Origin: Oscillospiraceae bacterium
GTDB lineage: Bacteria > Bacillota > Clostridia > Oscillospirales > Oscillospiraceae
Length of the DNA: 39,852 bases
Direction: 5' to 3'
NCBI GenBank assembly: GCA_017519005.1
Contig: JAFWTG010000133.1
Span: forward strand, 1 to 39,852
Part shown: positions 8,393 to 16,685 of the stretch, piece after piece
Position numbering within the stretch: the first letter of the stretch is position 1
Layout of the letters: every line of letters starts with the position of its first letter
Notes under the pieces: model-generated
Databases searched by the model: none
Seen by the model: the letters and a program-made list of their open reading frames with translations, nothing else
Told to the model about the DNA's origin: nothing
Translations under genes and position numbers: made by a program

Positions 8393-9041
8393 GACGACGC
8401 TCCCTGCGGATGCACAAGCCTACCAAGATCAGGAATACGCCGCCCAGCAGCAGCAGCGGCACGGGCCAGTTGACCTGGCCGGTGGGCGGCAGGTCCGGCG
8501 GAGGCGTCTCGGTGGTGGGAACGGTGCTCTCCTCCACCAGGGGCTCCAGCTTGGGGACGGCCTCGACGTCGAAAATCCACTCCTTGTTGATCTCCATGGG
8601 GATGGAGATCAGGGCGGGCAGCATTGTCTCATAGCCCTCGAAGGGTTTCGTCTGGCTGAGCAGCCAAACGCCCAACTGCAGATCCTCTGCCTTTGCGGTT
8701 CCGTCCTCGCCGATCTGAATCTCCTGCGCGGGGAGCTGCTTGCTCTGCGCGTACTCGAAGAGCTTGGACGCCGCGTTCTCGCCAAACAGATCGTCAATGG
8801 TCAGGCCCGCATCCGCATAGTCCTCACACCACTGCAGAGACTTGATCTCGTCATTCCAGAAGGCGAGCATCCGAAGCTCCACGGAGCCGCCGGTGACGGA
8901 GATCTCCCCGTTATTGAAATGGAAGGAAATGGAGCCGAGCCGGTCAGACCCGTTGAAGTAGCCTGCGGCGAACACCGAGGTCGCTGTCAGGCAGATGATG
9001 GCAATGACGCACAGAAGGCGGCAAAGCGTTTTTCGCAGCAT
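8382..9041 (-). CDS. Minor / base pilin with LPPTG sorting signal
   Basis: This 219-residue secreted wall protein has a signal peptide (MLRKTLCRLLCVIAIICLTA, site near VFA-AG). Its compact Cna/SpaA-like beta domain contains GSISFHFNNGEISVTGGSVE and LQLGVWLLSQTKPFEGYETM. A Pro/Thr linker leads to the sorting signal LPPTG (184-188), a hydrophobic stretch and an RRERR tail. Its small size and position after the class C sortase suggest a base or accessory pilin. A GGAGG ribosome site lies before the ATG. Its 3' end overlaps the start of the next sortase, implying translational coupling. Confidence 0.85.
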   Translation of the reverse strand: MLRKTLCRLLCVIAIICLTATSVFAAGYFNGSDRLGSISFHFNNGEISVTGGSVELRMLAFWNDEIKSLQWCEDYADAGLTIDDLFGENAASKLFEYAQSKQLPAQEIQIGEDGTAKAEDLQLGVWLLSQTKPFEGYETMLPALISIPMEINKEWIFDVEAVPKLEPLVEESTVPTTETPPPDLPPTGQVNWPVPLLLLGGVFLILVGLCIRRERRHEN

Positions 9042-9065
9042 AACAGGTTCCTCCGATTCTTTCTT

Positions 9066-9917
9066 TCATTCTACGTGCCGCAGCGCTTTCATCTGCTCTG
9101 CTCTCTGTTTCTTGCGATTTGGCCGCAGCATGGCAAGCAGGAAGAGCAGCAGCAGGATGGGCAGGGCCAGGCAGGGCATCACGATCATGGGATCGATCTG
9201 CAGCGCGTCGGCGGAGAAGCGCATGATCGCGCTTCGCGCCGTCTCGATGCGGGTGCCGCGTACCAGAAGCCGATGGGAATTGACGCCGTAGGGCGTACAG
9301 GTGACGAGAGTGCAGTAGTCCTCCCCCTCGGTGATGGCAAGGTCCTTGGTGACTTCCGGCAGAACCTTACGGATCTGATCCACCTCATAGGTCAGGGTTT
9401 CATCCAGGACCTGAACGTAAAAGATATCGCCCAGTTCCAGCTTTTCCACGTCGCTGAGCAGCTTCGCGCTGGGCAGACCGGTGTGCCCGGTCAGGACAGC
9501 ATGGGTGGAGGAACCGCCAACCGGAAGGGAAGTGCCGGCCAGATGCCCCACCGCGAACTCCAGAACCGCGTCCTCCGTGCCATGATAAATGGGCAGAGAC
9601 ACTTCAATTTTGGGAATTTCCAGATAGCCCATAACGCCGGTTCCGCTGACGTCCAGGGTCTCCGTATACTCCTTCATTTCGTTTAGCGAAAGATTGAAGT
9701 GCAGCGGCAGCTTTGCCAGCTCCCGGTTATAGGCGTTGGCGGCCTCCAGAAAGCGGGTTTTCTGGGTGTTTTCCAACTGCGAGACGTCGTACATATACTC
9801 GGCCACGAGCCGGGATTGCCGCAGGGAATTCACGTAGTTGCTCACTGGCGGATACACAAGCAAGGACAGTCCTGCAAGAAAAACCAGGATCAACAGAATT
9901 GATTGCCATCGTTTCAT
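9066..9917 (-). CDS. srtC: Class C (pilus-polymerising) sortase
   Basis: This 283-residue membrane enzyme should link pilin subunits through a pilin lysine. It has membrane segments at both ends (about 6-25 and 243-265), which is characteristic of class C. The catalytic residues are H145 (VLTGHTGL), C207 (TLVTCTPYG) and R216 (NSHRLLVRG). The DPW/DPF lid motif common in class C sortases is not visible in the region before the catalytic domain, so the lid may be absent or divergent. An AAGGAG ribosome site precedes the ATG. It lies downstream of the major pilin behind a strong hairpin and upstream of the minor pilin. Confidence 0.93.
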   Translation of the reverse strand: MKRWQSILLILVFLAGLSLLVYPPVSNYVNSLRQSRLVAEYMYDVSQLENTQKTRFLEAANAYNRELAKLPLHFNLSLNEMKEYTETLDVSGTGVMGYLEIPKIEVSLPIYHGTEDAVLEFAVGHLAGTSLPVGGSSTHAVLTGHTGLPSAKLLSDVEKLELGDIFYVQVLDETLTYEVDQIRKVLPEVTKDLAITEGEDYCTLVTCTPYGVNSHRLLVRGTRIETARSAIMRFSADALQIDPMIVMPCLALPILLLLFLLAMLRPNRKKQRAEQMKALRHVE

Positions 9918-9935
9918 GCAGGATTCTCCTTGCCT

Positions 9936-9966
9936 GCCGCGGTGCGGGGAGACCCCGCACCGCGGC
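9936..9966 (-). other. Strong intercistronic hairpin between major pilin and srtC
   Basis: A perfect 14-bp stem with a 3-nt loop (arms beginning GCCGCGGTGCGGGG) lies 33 nt after the pilin stop. On the pilin strand it is preceded by AAAAAGAG and not followed by a T-run; the T-run is on the opposite strand. It may protect the pilin mRNA 3' end or attenuate sortase expression. Confidence 0.7.
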
Positions 9967-9998
9967 TCTTTTTGAATTCAGCTCAGAATTCCGACAGC

Positions 9999-11807
9999 TC
10001 AGTTGGCGTCAGAGAACTTCTTGACAACCAGCAGGATGCCGGCGCCGAGGACCAGCAGGCCGCCCAGGACGTAGAACAGGGTGGTGCCGATGCCGCCGGT
10101 GGAGGGCAGGATGCCGCCGCTGTGGTTCTCGATGTCGGCGTGCAGAATGCCCATGTTCTCCTCAGTGGGCAGGAACGGATCGCCGTCGATGCTGATGAGG
10201 ATGGGATCCTCGCTCTCAATGGAGTGCTCGGCAATGATGTCGAACTCGATGGGCTCGATGGTGTTGTAGCCCGGAGGCGTCACAGTCTCGGTGATGCGGT
10301 AGTGGCCGTCGTCAACGCCCTTCCAGGTGAAGGTGGTGCCGGCGTTGCTCTTGCGGGCAATGCTGCTGATGGTGTAGGAGAAGGCGCTGGTATCGGGGAC
10401 CAGGGTGTTGCCTTCCATTCTGTAGTACTGGATACCGATGGCGGAACCGCCGGCAACCAGACCGGAAATGGCCTCCACGTCGGAAGCCTTCAGATAGACG
10501 TCGAAGGGTTCCGGAGCCTGGCCGGGCTTATCCAGAACGACGTAGTACAGCTCGCCGGTAGCGGGATCAACGTAAGTACGGACGATCTTGTCGTTGATTC
10601 TGATGATCTCGCCGTCGCCGGTGCTGCTCTCTTCGCCGTTGACCTCACCGGGAACAACGACCCAGTGGCCTTCGGGATGCTCCTCGTCGATGACCCACTT
10701 CTCCAGCTGGAACTCAGCGCCGGTCAGGGGCTCGCCGTTCTCGTCGACCTTGTCCACGATGACCTCGTAGGTGAAGACCACGACCTTGTCCCAGGGGGTG
10801 AAGCCGGTGGTGGTCTCATCAGTGGGGTTGTTGGAGTACTCCATGCGCATTTCGTTGGGGTTGCCGGGCACGCCGATGATGGCGTCCTCGTTCAGGATGG
10901 AGAAATACTCAACCTGAATCAGGGAGCCGCCCTCGACCTCGGGGATGGCCTTCAGATCCTCAAAGAGGATGTCGAAGGTGCAGCCGTCGTTGGGGAACAC
11001 GATTTCGAAGCCGGCAAAGATCTCCACGCCGTCAACGAACACTCTGACAGTGTCAGGCTGGAAGGTCAGGCCTTCGCTCTCCTTGTCGTGGAAGACCAGC
11101 TTGTAGCTGTCGTACTTGTCGTAGTCGGCAGCAACGGTGCCGTTCAGCTGGAAGGGAACGGGATCGCCGATGTCGTAGTCGGCGGAATCCTGCCAGTCGC
11201 TGTAGCCGCCAACAGGATCGGTGGAGTCGTTGATATCCTTCACCTTCTTGTAGGAGACAACGCCGGTGGTGTCCTTGGCCTCGATGGTGACGTCGCCCTC
11301 GACCAGCAGGATGTAGTCGGAGTAGGTGTCAACCGTCAGGTTGGCGGAGGTATCCTTGACGTAGTAGTAGCCGTCGCCGACGACGTTGATCACAGCGTCA
11401 TTCGCGGCGTCGCCGGTGGCGGAGCCGGCGGGAGTGGTGGTGAAGCGATCCACGACAGCAGCGAAGGCACGGAGCTCCTCGCTGTTGGAGGGATAGTCCG
11501 CCAGGACCTTGACGACCTCAGCGGCAGACTGGCAGCCCGCGAAGTCGGGCAGCTCAGTGCGCAGGGCCTCCAGCAGCGCAACGCCGTTCACGCCGCTGCC
11601 CCAGCTGACGTCGGACAGAGCGGTGGTGTTGGGGTCATAGTTGCCGGCAAAAACCTGGTAAGCGGTAAATTCGTGCGCTTCACCGGCATCGGGGTTCTCG
11701 ATGGTAATGGTGTGCGGAGTGGTGGAGTCAGCAAACGCGGTCAGGCCAAGGGTGAAAACCAGGGCGGCAACCAGCAGAAGGCTGACAACTTTCTTCAGGG
11801 TCTTCAT
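9999..11807 (-). CDS. Major pilin subunit, LPSTG-anchored (SpaH/EbpB-like fimbrial protein)
   Basis: This 602-residue pilus backbone protein has a signal peptide with cleavage near AFA-DS (residue 26). An N-terminal domain runs to about 175. A fimbrial isopeptide-forming D2-type domain follows (about 185-350, including SYKKVKDINDSTD and VFHDKESEGLTF). A CnaB-type domain starts at YEVIVDKVDENGEPLTGAEF and ends with the E-box YRITETVTPPGY (E507). The sorting signal is LPSTG at 567-571, then a membrane segment and a short tail. K178 (TIEAKDTTG) sits where related pilins carry the polymerising lysine; this is inferred by alignment from memory. The start overlaps the adhesin stop as ATGA, with GGAGG inside the adhesin 3' end. 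Confidence 0.93.
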   Translation of the reverse strand: MKTLKKVVSLLLVAALVFTLGLTAFADSTTPHTITIENPDAGEAHEFTAYQVFAGNYDPNTTALSDVSWGSGVNGVALLEALRTELPDFAGCQSAAEVVKVLADYPSNSEELRAFAAVVDRFTTTPAGSATGDAANDAVINVVGDGYYYVKDTSANLTVDTYSDYILLVEGDVTIEAKDTTGVVSYKKVKDINDSTDPVGGYSDWQDSADYDIGDPVPFQLNGTVAADYDKYDSYKLVFHDKESEGLTFQPDTVRVFVDGVEIFAGFEIVFPNDGCTFDILFEDLKAIPEVEGGSLIQVEYFSILNEDAIIGVPGNPNEMRMEYSNNPTDETTTGFTPWDKVVVFTYEVIVDKVDENGEPLTGAEFQLEKWVIDEEHPEGHWVVVPGEVNGEESSTGDGEIIRINDKIVRTYVDPATGELYYVVLDKPGQAPEPFDVYLKASDVEAISGLVAGGSAIGIQYYRMEGNTLVPDTSAFSYTISSIARKSNAGTTFTWKGVDDGHYRITETVTPPGYNTIEPIEFDIIAEHSIESEDPILISIDGDPFLPTEENMGILHADIENHSGGILPSTGGIGTTLFYVLGGLLVLGAGILLVVKKFSDAN

Positions 11808-14800
11808 TGTTTGTCCTCCATTCTTTTGTGTTGTTTTATTACATAAACAAGAACCACAGCCAGCAGCATAAGAAGTGCTCCAATCTCTACATACAACGAA
11901 TTGCCCACGCTGCCGGTCTTGGGCAGCTGATAGGGTTCGCAGTTATTGGAGATTGCGATGATGCCTCCAGTGATGCCATTGTTTATATAAACGGGTGTGT
12001 AGCCGGGAACGGGGTCCTCTGCGACGTAGTAGTAGTAATCGCTGCCGCTTTCATCGCAGGAGGGCAGATCGCCCCAGGTGTAGGTCCAGTCGTTGTCCTT
12101 TCCGAGATGGATGGGGTTTTCGACCTTCTCGGTGGCGGGAACCTGGACCATACCGGTCTCGCCGGTGGGATCGGTGGTGCGGTAGAGGGTAACGGTGATG
12201 GGGGCCTTGTCGGGGTTCAGCATTTCCTCGCCGTAGGGCGTGAACCAGCGCTTGTTTACGGTCAGACCGCTGAAGGGATTGGGGATCACGGCGGCGCCGC
12301 CGTTCTGGCCGTAGAAGCTCACGTCCTCGATGGCCACGCCGGAGCCTGCTCCGGCCTCCTCGAACACCTCTTCCTTGGTCTGGTCACCCTTGGGCAGGCA
12401 AACGAACCAGACTACCGTATGGTCGTCGTCATAGCCCACCGGAGGCCGGATCTCCGTGAAGCGGTAGAGCGTGCTGACGAAGAGATCCTTGTTGGAGCCG
12501 ATCAGCGTCAGGATGATCTTGCCGGATTCATTCGTTTCGTAGTACTGCTCCGGATTGTCCTCGTCCGCCATCTTCGCCCATACGCCGTGCTCGGGATCCC
12601 AGTATTCCAGCTGGAACAGCGCGCCGGGCAGGACCTTGGCATAGTTGTCCGCGTCCACCTTGGTAATGGTAATGACCCGCTGCCAGGCCGTTGCGCTGGA
12701 GCTGACGCCGTGCAGGACGATGGAGGTGCTGGATTCGAAGCAGCCCTCCAGGATGGCGCGGTTGCCCACGTTGGTCTGGCCGTCCAGGATGGCGGTGAAG
12801 TCCACCGTATACTCATAGACCAGCACGTAGGCGGTCTCATCGCGGAGCGTGACTGTCATCGTACGGGTGGCGGGATCGAAGGAGAGGCCGAAATCGTAGG
12901 GCATCACACGGTTGCCCAGGTTGTCCGGCTTGCTGGGATCGTAGCGGTAGAGCTTGACGCTGCCCAGCTCCAGGTTCGAGCCGATGGCGGAGCTGAAGCT
13001 GTCGGTCAGGGTGAGCCACTCGCTCTCCGGGTTCAGGTCCTCGGCGCCGGCATTGATCAGCACGGAGAAGCGCAGCCGATTGGTGGGATTGCCCTCGTCG
13101 TCGCTGAGCTGCACGCCGTTCTTCCAGATCCGCTTGGGCTCGTTGATGACGGTGACGGACTCCGTTGCGGTGTAGTCGTCCCAGGTCGCCACGTTGGTGA
13201 AGGTCTCGCTGGCGTGGGTATAATCGTTCCACAGGGACTCGTCGGTGAGGCGGACGCTGTAGACGATGCCGATGTAGGCGTAGGTCTGCTTCATCTGATC
13301 GGTGATCCCCGTGGCGGTGAAGCTCAGCAGGGTCTTGCCGTCCGTTGCGGGGGCCGCCGTATAATGGAAGTTGTCGCCGGCGGCAAAGGCACCGTCGTAC
13401 TCGCCGTGGTAATTCACGCCGGTATAGAAGGCGCGGACGCTGTTGGGAATCAACTCCGTCCCGGCGGGCAGCAGGTCCGTCACGGTCAGCTCGCCGTCCG
13501 TCACAGCGGTCAGATCCAGCAGCAGCCGGTATTCCAGCTCGCCGCCAAAATCATCGTAGTACAGGGTCTGGTCGTCGGAGCTGTAGTGGCCGTTGACGTT
13601 GAGCTGCTTCTCAAAGGCCTTGCCCTTGCGGTGGAAGGCCAGCGCCACGTCGTAGACTCCGCCGCGCAGGTAGATATAGTTTTGATAGGACCAGTAGTCG
13701 CCCTCCTGGGCGGCTCTGGCGTCCAGCCAGGTGGGGTAATCCTCCGCCACGACCTCATAGCCGTGGAAGCTGTTGCCCCGCAGCGGGACCAGCTCGAAGA
13801 CCACGCGGGAAACGTGGGTTTCACCGTCGTCGGGCTGGATCACGTTGCCCTGGGAATCGTAGTAGGTCAGCACGAAGTCCACGTAGTCGTTGGCCTCGTC
13901 GCCGTAGTAGTAGGCGGTTCCGTCGCTGATCAGGCGCAGGTTGCCCCGCAGGGCCTGCTCCAGCTCGGCCGCGTAGCCGAAGTGGAGATTGTTGTCCAGA
14001 TACTCGCCGTCGTTCACGTCCATGACGGGCGTGGAGATGTTGTCGCGGAAGCTGTAGCCGTCCAGCTCGCCCACGGGCAGGGTCACGTGGAAGCTCCAGT
14101 TGGTGCGGACCATGCCGTCGGGGAAGACGTGCTTGGAGCCCAGGGTCTTGTCCACGCCCTCGCTGCGCTCGTCCACCGTGACCTCGGACACCACGACGGT
14201 CTCCCGCTCGTTGATGAGGCGGACGGTGTTGCGGACCGTCTCGGCGGTGGTGGGGGCGGTGGTGCTGTAGCGGATGAAGTAGGGCTTTGCGGGCGCGTTG
14301 GGCGGGAAGACGTAGGAAATGGTCCGCCCGTCCGCGGGCGTCAGGTCCGCGTAGCGGACGCCGTTGGCGTTGGAGAGAATGACCTTGCCCACCGCGGGAT
14401 AGGGCAGCGTATCCTCAATCCTCCAGCCCGCCACGGGACGGCTCTCAGGGTTCACGGTGATGACCCAGTCGATCAGACCGGTGAGCGGATTGAAGGTGCC
14501 GCTCTTGGTGACGTCGCAGGTGTAGGAGATGAAGAAGGTGGTGGCGGCCTCCAGCTCGCCGGCGGTGGCGGTGGCTTCGTTGTCCAGCTCAAAGCTGGCG
14601 CTCAGGTCGGGCTCCAGATCCACCCGGTAAAGGATCTCATATTTCTCTCCGGCCTCCAGGGCGGGCAGCTCGGGAATGCTGAAGCCCATGCCGTCCGGGG
14701 TCCAGGAGAGCGCGAAGCTGCTTACGGCCGTTCTGCTTCCGTCGGCGCCGATGCGGGTGACGGAGAACTCGCTCTGACTGTAGGCGGCGTGCAGCAGGGT

Positions 14801-15982
14801 GGCCGGCGTCTGGTTGGTGAGCAGATCCGTGATGGAGATCGGCGCGCCGGTGCCCTTCTCGGTGGAGACGGTCAGGCTGTAGTCGGCCCAGCTGTAGTCC
14901 TCGCCGAATTCGCCGGTCTTCTCCAGACTCAGGTCATAGCGCTGCGTGTCGGGGACGGTGATGGTGATGGTGCCCGCGTCGTTTTCAAACTCGACCACGC
15001 GGTCGGTGCCGTCGTCGTTGGCGTAGAGGTAGGAGCTGAACTCCACCGTGCCCATGATGGCGTTGCCGTTGGCAAAATCCTCGTTGAAGAGGATGCGGAT
15101 CAGGCCGTCCTCGGTGATGGTGTAGACGCCGACTGGCACGCCCTCGTCCATGACCTCGCCCGAGGTCTCCTGAATGGGCCGGACGCCCTCCGGCAGCTGG
15201 TAGTAGACGTAGCGGCTGTCGGGCGTGACGGTATTCTTGGGAATATCGTAGACGATGGCGGCCTTGGCCGTCTCGCCGTTTTCAAACCAGGTGTCCTCCA
15301 CGAAGACGCCGCCCTGCTGGCGCTGGAAGATCGCGCTGTCCAGATAGGGAGCCAGGTCGATGCCCTCCTCCGGGAAGACGTAACCGGGGTCCTCCGAGGC
15401 AATGGACGTGGGGACGGTCACGACCCGGATGATCGGCTCCGGCCGAAGCGGCTCGGTGACGACGGGCTCCTCGGGCGCCTCCGTCTCCGCGGGGATCGGC
15501 TCCTCCGGCTCGGTGTCGGCAGGCTCCGTCACGACGGGCTCCTCAGGCTCCGTGGGGGCCGGCTCCTCCGGCTCGGTGGGCAGCTCGGCCGGCTCGGTGC
15601 TCACAACGGGCTCCTCGGTGGTCGCGGGCGCTTTGGTCAACTCCGGCTCGGGCTCCGGCTCGGCGTAGCACGCGTCCGTATGGACGTGCTCCTCCATGCC
15701 GCAGACCAGCAGCTTCGTCCAGCACTCGTCGGTGTGGGTATGGTTTTCCCCCTCCTCCTGGCCGCAGCTCAACGCGACGAGCCAGCAGGACCCGTCGTGG
15801 ACGTGCTCCGCCCGGCCGCAGATCAGTTCCTTTTCCACCGTGCGGGCAGGGAAGATCAGCGCATAGCTGGTCAACAGCACCACCACGAGTGCCACGATCA
15901 TGCAGCTCCGAAGCCATATTGACTTGTTCTTACGGCGCTCCGCAAACACGGTCACGGCGCTTTGAGACAAATCGTTCTTCAT
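11804..15982 (-). CDS. Giant pilus tip adhesin with Cys/His motifs, CnaB domains and LPKTG anchor
   Basis: This 1392-residue surface protein probably forms the pilus tip. Residues 22-44 are a membrane segment ending in SYALIFPARTVEKE. Three modules with two Cys around an HxH follow (C55-C66, C73-C87, C94-C105; H60/H62, H81/H83, H99/H101). A Pro/Glu/Thr stalk covers about 107-185, then a long series of beta-rich domains. Near the end are a SpaA-like domain (ITKVDADNYAKVLPGALFQL to YRFTEIRPPVGY) and a CnaB domain (LTVNKRWFTPYGE to YVAEDPVPGYTP). The sorting signal LPKTG is at 1353-1357, followed by a membrane segment and KQHKRMEDKQ. It is co-translated with the pilin gene. The ligand is unknown. 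Confidence 0.9.
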   Translation of the reverse strand: MKNDLSQSAVTVFAERRKNKSIWLRSCMIVALVVVLLTSYALIFPARTVEKELICGRAEHVHDGSCWLVALSCGQEEGENHTHTDECWTKLLVCGMEEHVHTDACYAEPEPEPELTKAPATTEEPVVSTEPAELPTEPEEPAPTEPEEPVVTEPADTEPEEPIPAETEAPEEPVVTEPLRPEPIIRVVTVPTSIASEDPGYVFPEEGIDLAPYLDSAIFQRQQGGVFVEDTWFENGETAKAAIVYDIPKNTVTPDSRYVYYQLPEGVRPIQETSGEVMDEGVPVGVYTITEDGLIRILFNEDFANGNAIMGTVEFSSYLYANDDGTDRVVEFENDAGTITITVPDTQRYDLSLEKTGEFGEDYSWADYSLTVSTEKGTGAPISITDLLTNQTPATLLHAAYSQSEFSVTRIGADGSRTAVSSFALSWTPDGMGFSIPELPALEAGEKYEILYRVDLEPDLSASFELDNEATATAGELEAATTFFISYTCDVTKSGTFNPLTGLIDWVITVNPESRPVAGWRIEDTLPYPAVGKVILSNANGVRYADLTPADGRTISYVFPPNAPAKPYFIRYSTTAPTTAETVRNTVRLINERETVVVSEVTVDERSEGVDKTLGSKHVFPDGMVRTNWSFHVTLPVGELDGYSFRDNISTPVMDVNDGEYLDNNLHFGYAAELEQALRGNLRLISDGTAYYYGDEANDYVDFVLTYYDSQGNVIQPDDGETHVSRVVFELVPLRGNSFHGYEVVAEDYPTWLDARAAQEGDYWSYQNYIYLRGGVYDVALAFHRKGKAFEKQLNVNGHYSSDDQTLYYDDFGGELEYRLLLDLTAVTDGELTVTDLLPAGTELIPNSVRAFYTGVNYHGEYDGAFAAGDNFHYTAAPATDGKTLLSFTATGITDQMKQTYAYIGIVYSVRLTDESLWNDYTHASETFTNVATWDDYTATESVTVINEPKRIWKNGVQLSDDEGNPTNRLRFSVLINAGAEDLNPESEWLTLTDSFSSAIGSNLELGSVKLYRYDPSKPDNLGNRVMPYDFGLSFDPATRTMTVTLRDETAYVLVYEYTVDFTAILDGQTNVGNRAILEGCFESSTSIVLHGVSSSATAWQRVITITKVDADNYAKVLPGALFQLEYWDPEHGVWAKMADEDNPEQYYETNESGKIILTLIGSNKDLFVSTLYRFTEIRPPVGYDDDHTVVWFVCLPKGDQTKEEVFEEAGAGSGVAIEDVSFYGQNGGAAVIPNPFSGLTVNKRWFTPYGEEMLNPDKAPITVTLYRTTDPTGETGMVQVPATEKVENPIHLGKDNDWTYTWGDLPSCDESGSDYYYYVAEDPVPGYTPVYINNGITGGIIAISNNCEPYQLPKTGSVGNSLYVEIGALLMLLAVVLVYVIKQHKRMEDKQ

Positions 15983-16030
15983 TTCCGAATCCTTATTTCA
16001 TCCAGTCTGGTTTCTGATCTTTTTCTGCAG

Positions 16031-16048
16031 CGGGCGGCTCTCCGCCCG
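16031..16048 (-). other. Small hairpin between signal peptidase and adhesin genes
   Basis: Arms CGGGCGG and CCGCCCG form a 7-bp stem with a CTCT loop, 4 nt after the signal peptidase stop. No T-run follows on the coding strand, so transcription probably continues into the adhesin gene. Confidence 0.4.
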
Positions 16049-16052
16049 GAAT

Positions 16053-16637
16053 TCAACGAACGGAGCCGAAGCTCCCGAGGGGCCACACGCAGAACAGCAC
16101 GCGGCCCAGCATATCCTCCGGATCCACGCAGCCCAGAATGCTGTTGCGGGAATCGGCGGAGATGACGCGATTGTCGCCCAGGACGAAGTACTGGCCGTCC
16201 GGCACCTGGAAGGGAAACTCCACGTCGCCGCTGCCGGCGACCTTTTCGGTCAGATAGGGCTCCTCCAGCGGGACGCCGTCCACGGAGACGTTGCCGGCCT
16301 CGTCCATGTCCACCACGGAGCCGCCCAGCGCGATCACGCGCTTGATGAAGATCTTGCCATTGTAGTGGAAGGCGATGACGTCGCCGACCTTGGCCTTGCT
16401 GGTCTTGATCGCCGTCACGATCTCCCCGTCCGTCAGGGTGGGGGACATCGAACTGCCGTAGGCCTTCAGCACCGGCATGAACAGGACCGCGATCAGAGCG
16501 GTGGCGGCCGCCACCGTAATCAGGGCGTAGAGCGCGTTGCGAAGCAGATGATGCTGATTTTGCTTGTGCTTCTTCCGCTGGATCTCCGCCTCCAGTTCCG
16601 CAATGGTGGGCAGCTCAATGGGTTTTTTCTTCTTCAT
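16053..16637 (-). CDS. lepB: Signal peptidase I of the pilus operon
   Basis: This type I signal peptidase of 194 residues should release signal peptides from exported proteins, here presumably pilins. One N-terminal membrane segment lies at about 36-57. Catalytic S63 is in GSSMSPTL, K99 in KIFIKRVIALGG, and the conserved GDNR box is at 154-157 (VLGDNRVISADSRNSI). The ATG at 16637 has GGAG about 10 nt upstream; an in-frame TTG at 16646 is the alternative start. Signal peptidases encoded inside pilus operons (SipA/LepA type) can serve in pilus assembly. It follows the coiled-coil gene by 48 nt and precedes the adhesin. Confidence 0.93.
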   Translation of the reverse strand: MKKKKPIELPTIAELEAEIQRKKHKQNQHHLLRNALYALITVAAATALIAVLFMPVLKAYGSSMSPTLTDGEIVTAIKTSKAKVGDVIAFHYNGKIFIKRVIALGGSVVDMDEAGNVSVDGVPLEEPYLTEKVAGSGDVEFPFQVPDGQYFVLGDNRVISADSRNSILGCVDPEDMLGRVLFCVWPLGSFGSVR

Positions 16638-16685
16638 GGTTTCCAAACTCCACGGGGAAGGACCGGAGATCGGTCTGTTCCCGCG

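Noticed and set aside
15480-15670. Proline/glutamate/threonine repeats in the adhesin as a member of the heptamer system
   Set aside because: The repetition follows codons (TEPEEP-type stalk) with variable spacing, not a 7-nt period.
11807-15922. Plus-strand open frame of 1371 codons opposite the adhesin
   Set aside because: It is the antisense shadow of a GC-rich gene; its translation is Val/Gly/Ala-rich without domains, and the minus-strand frame has signal, domains and a sorting motif.
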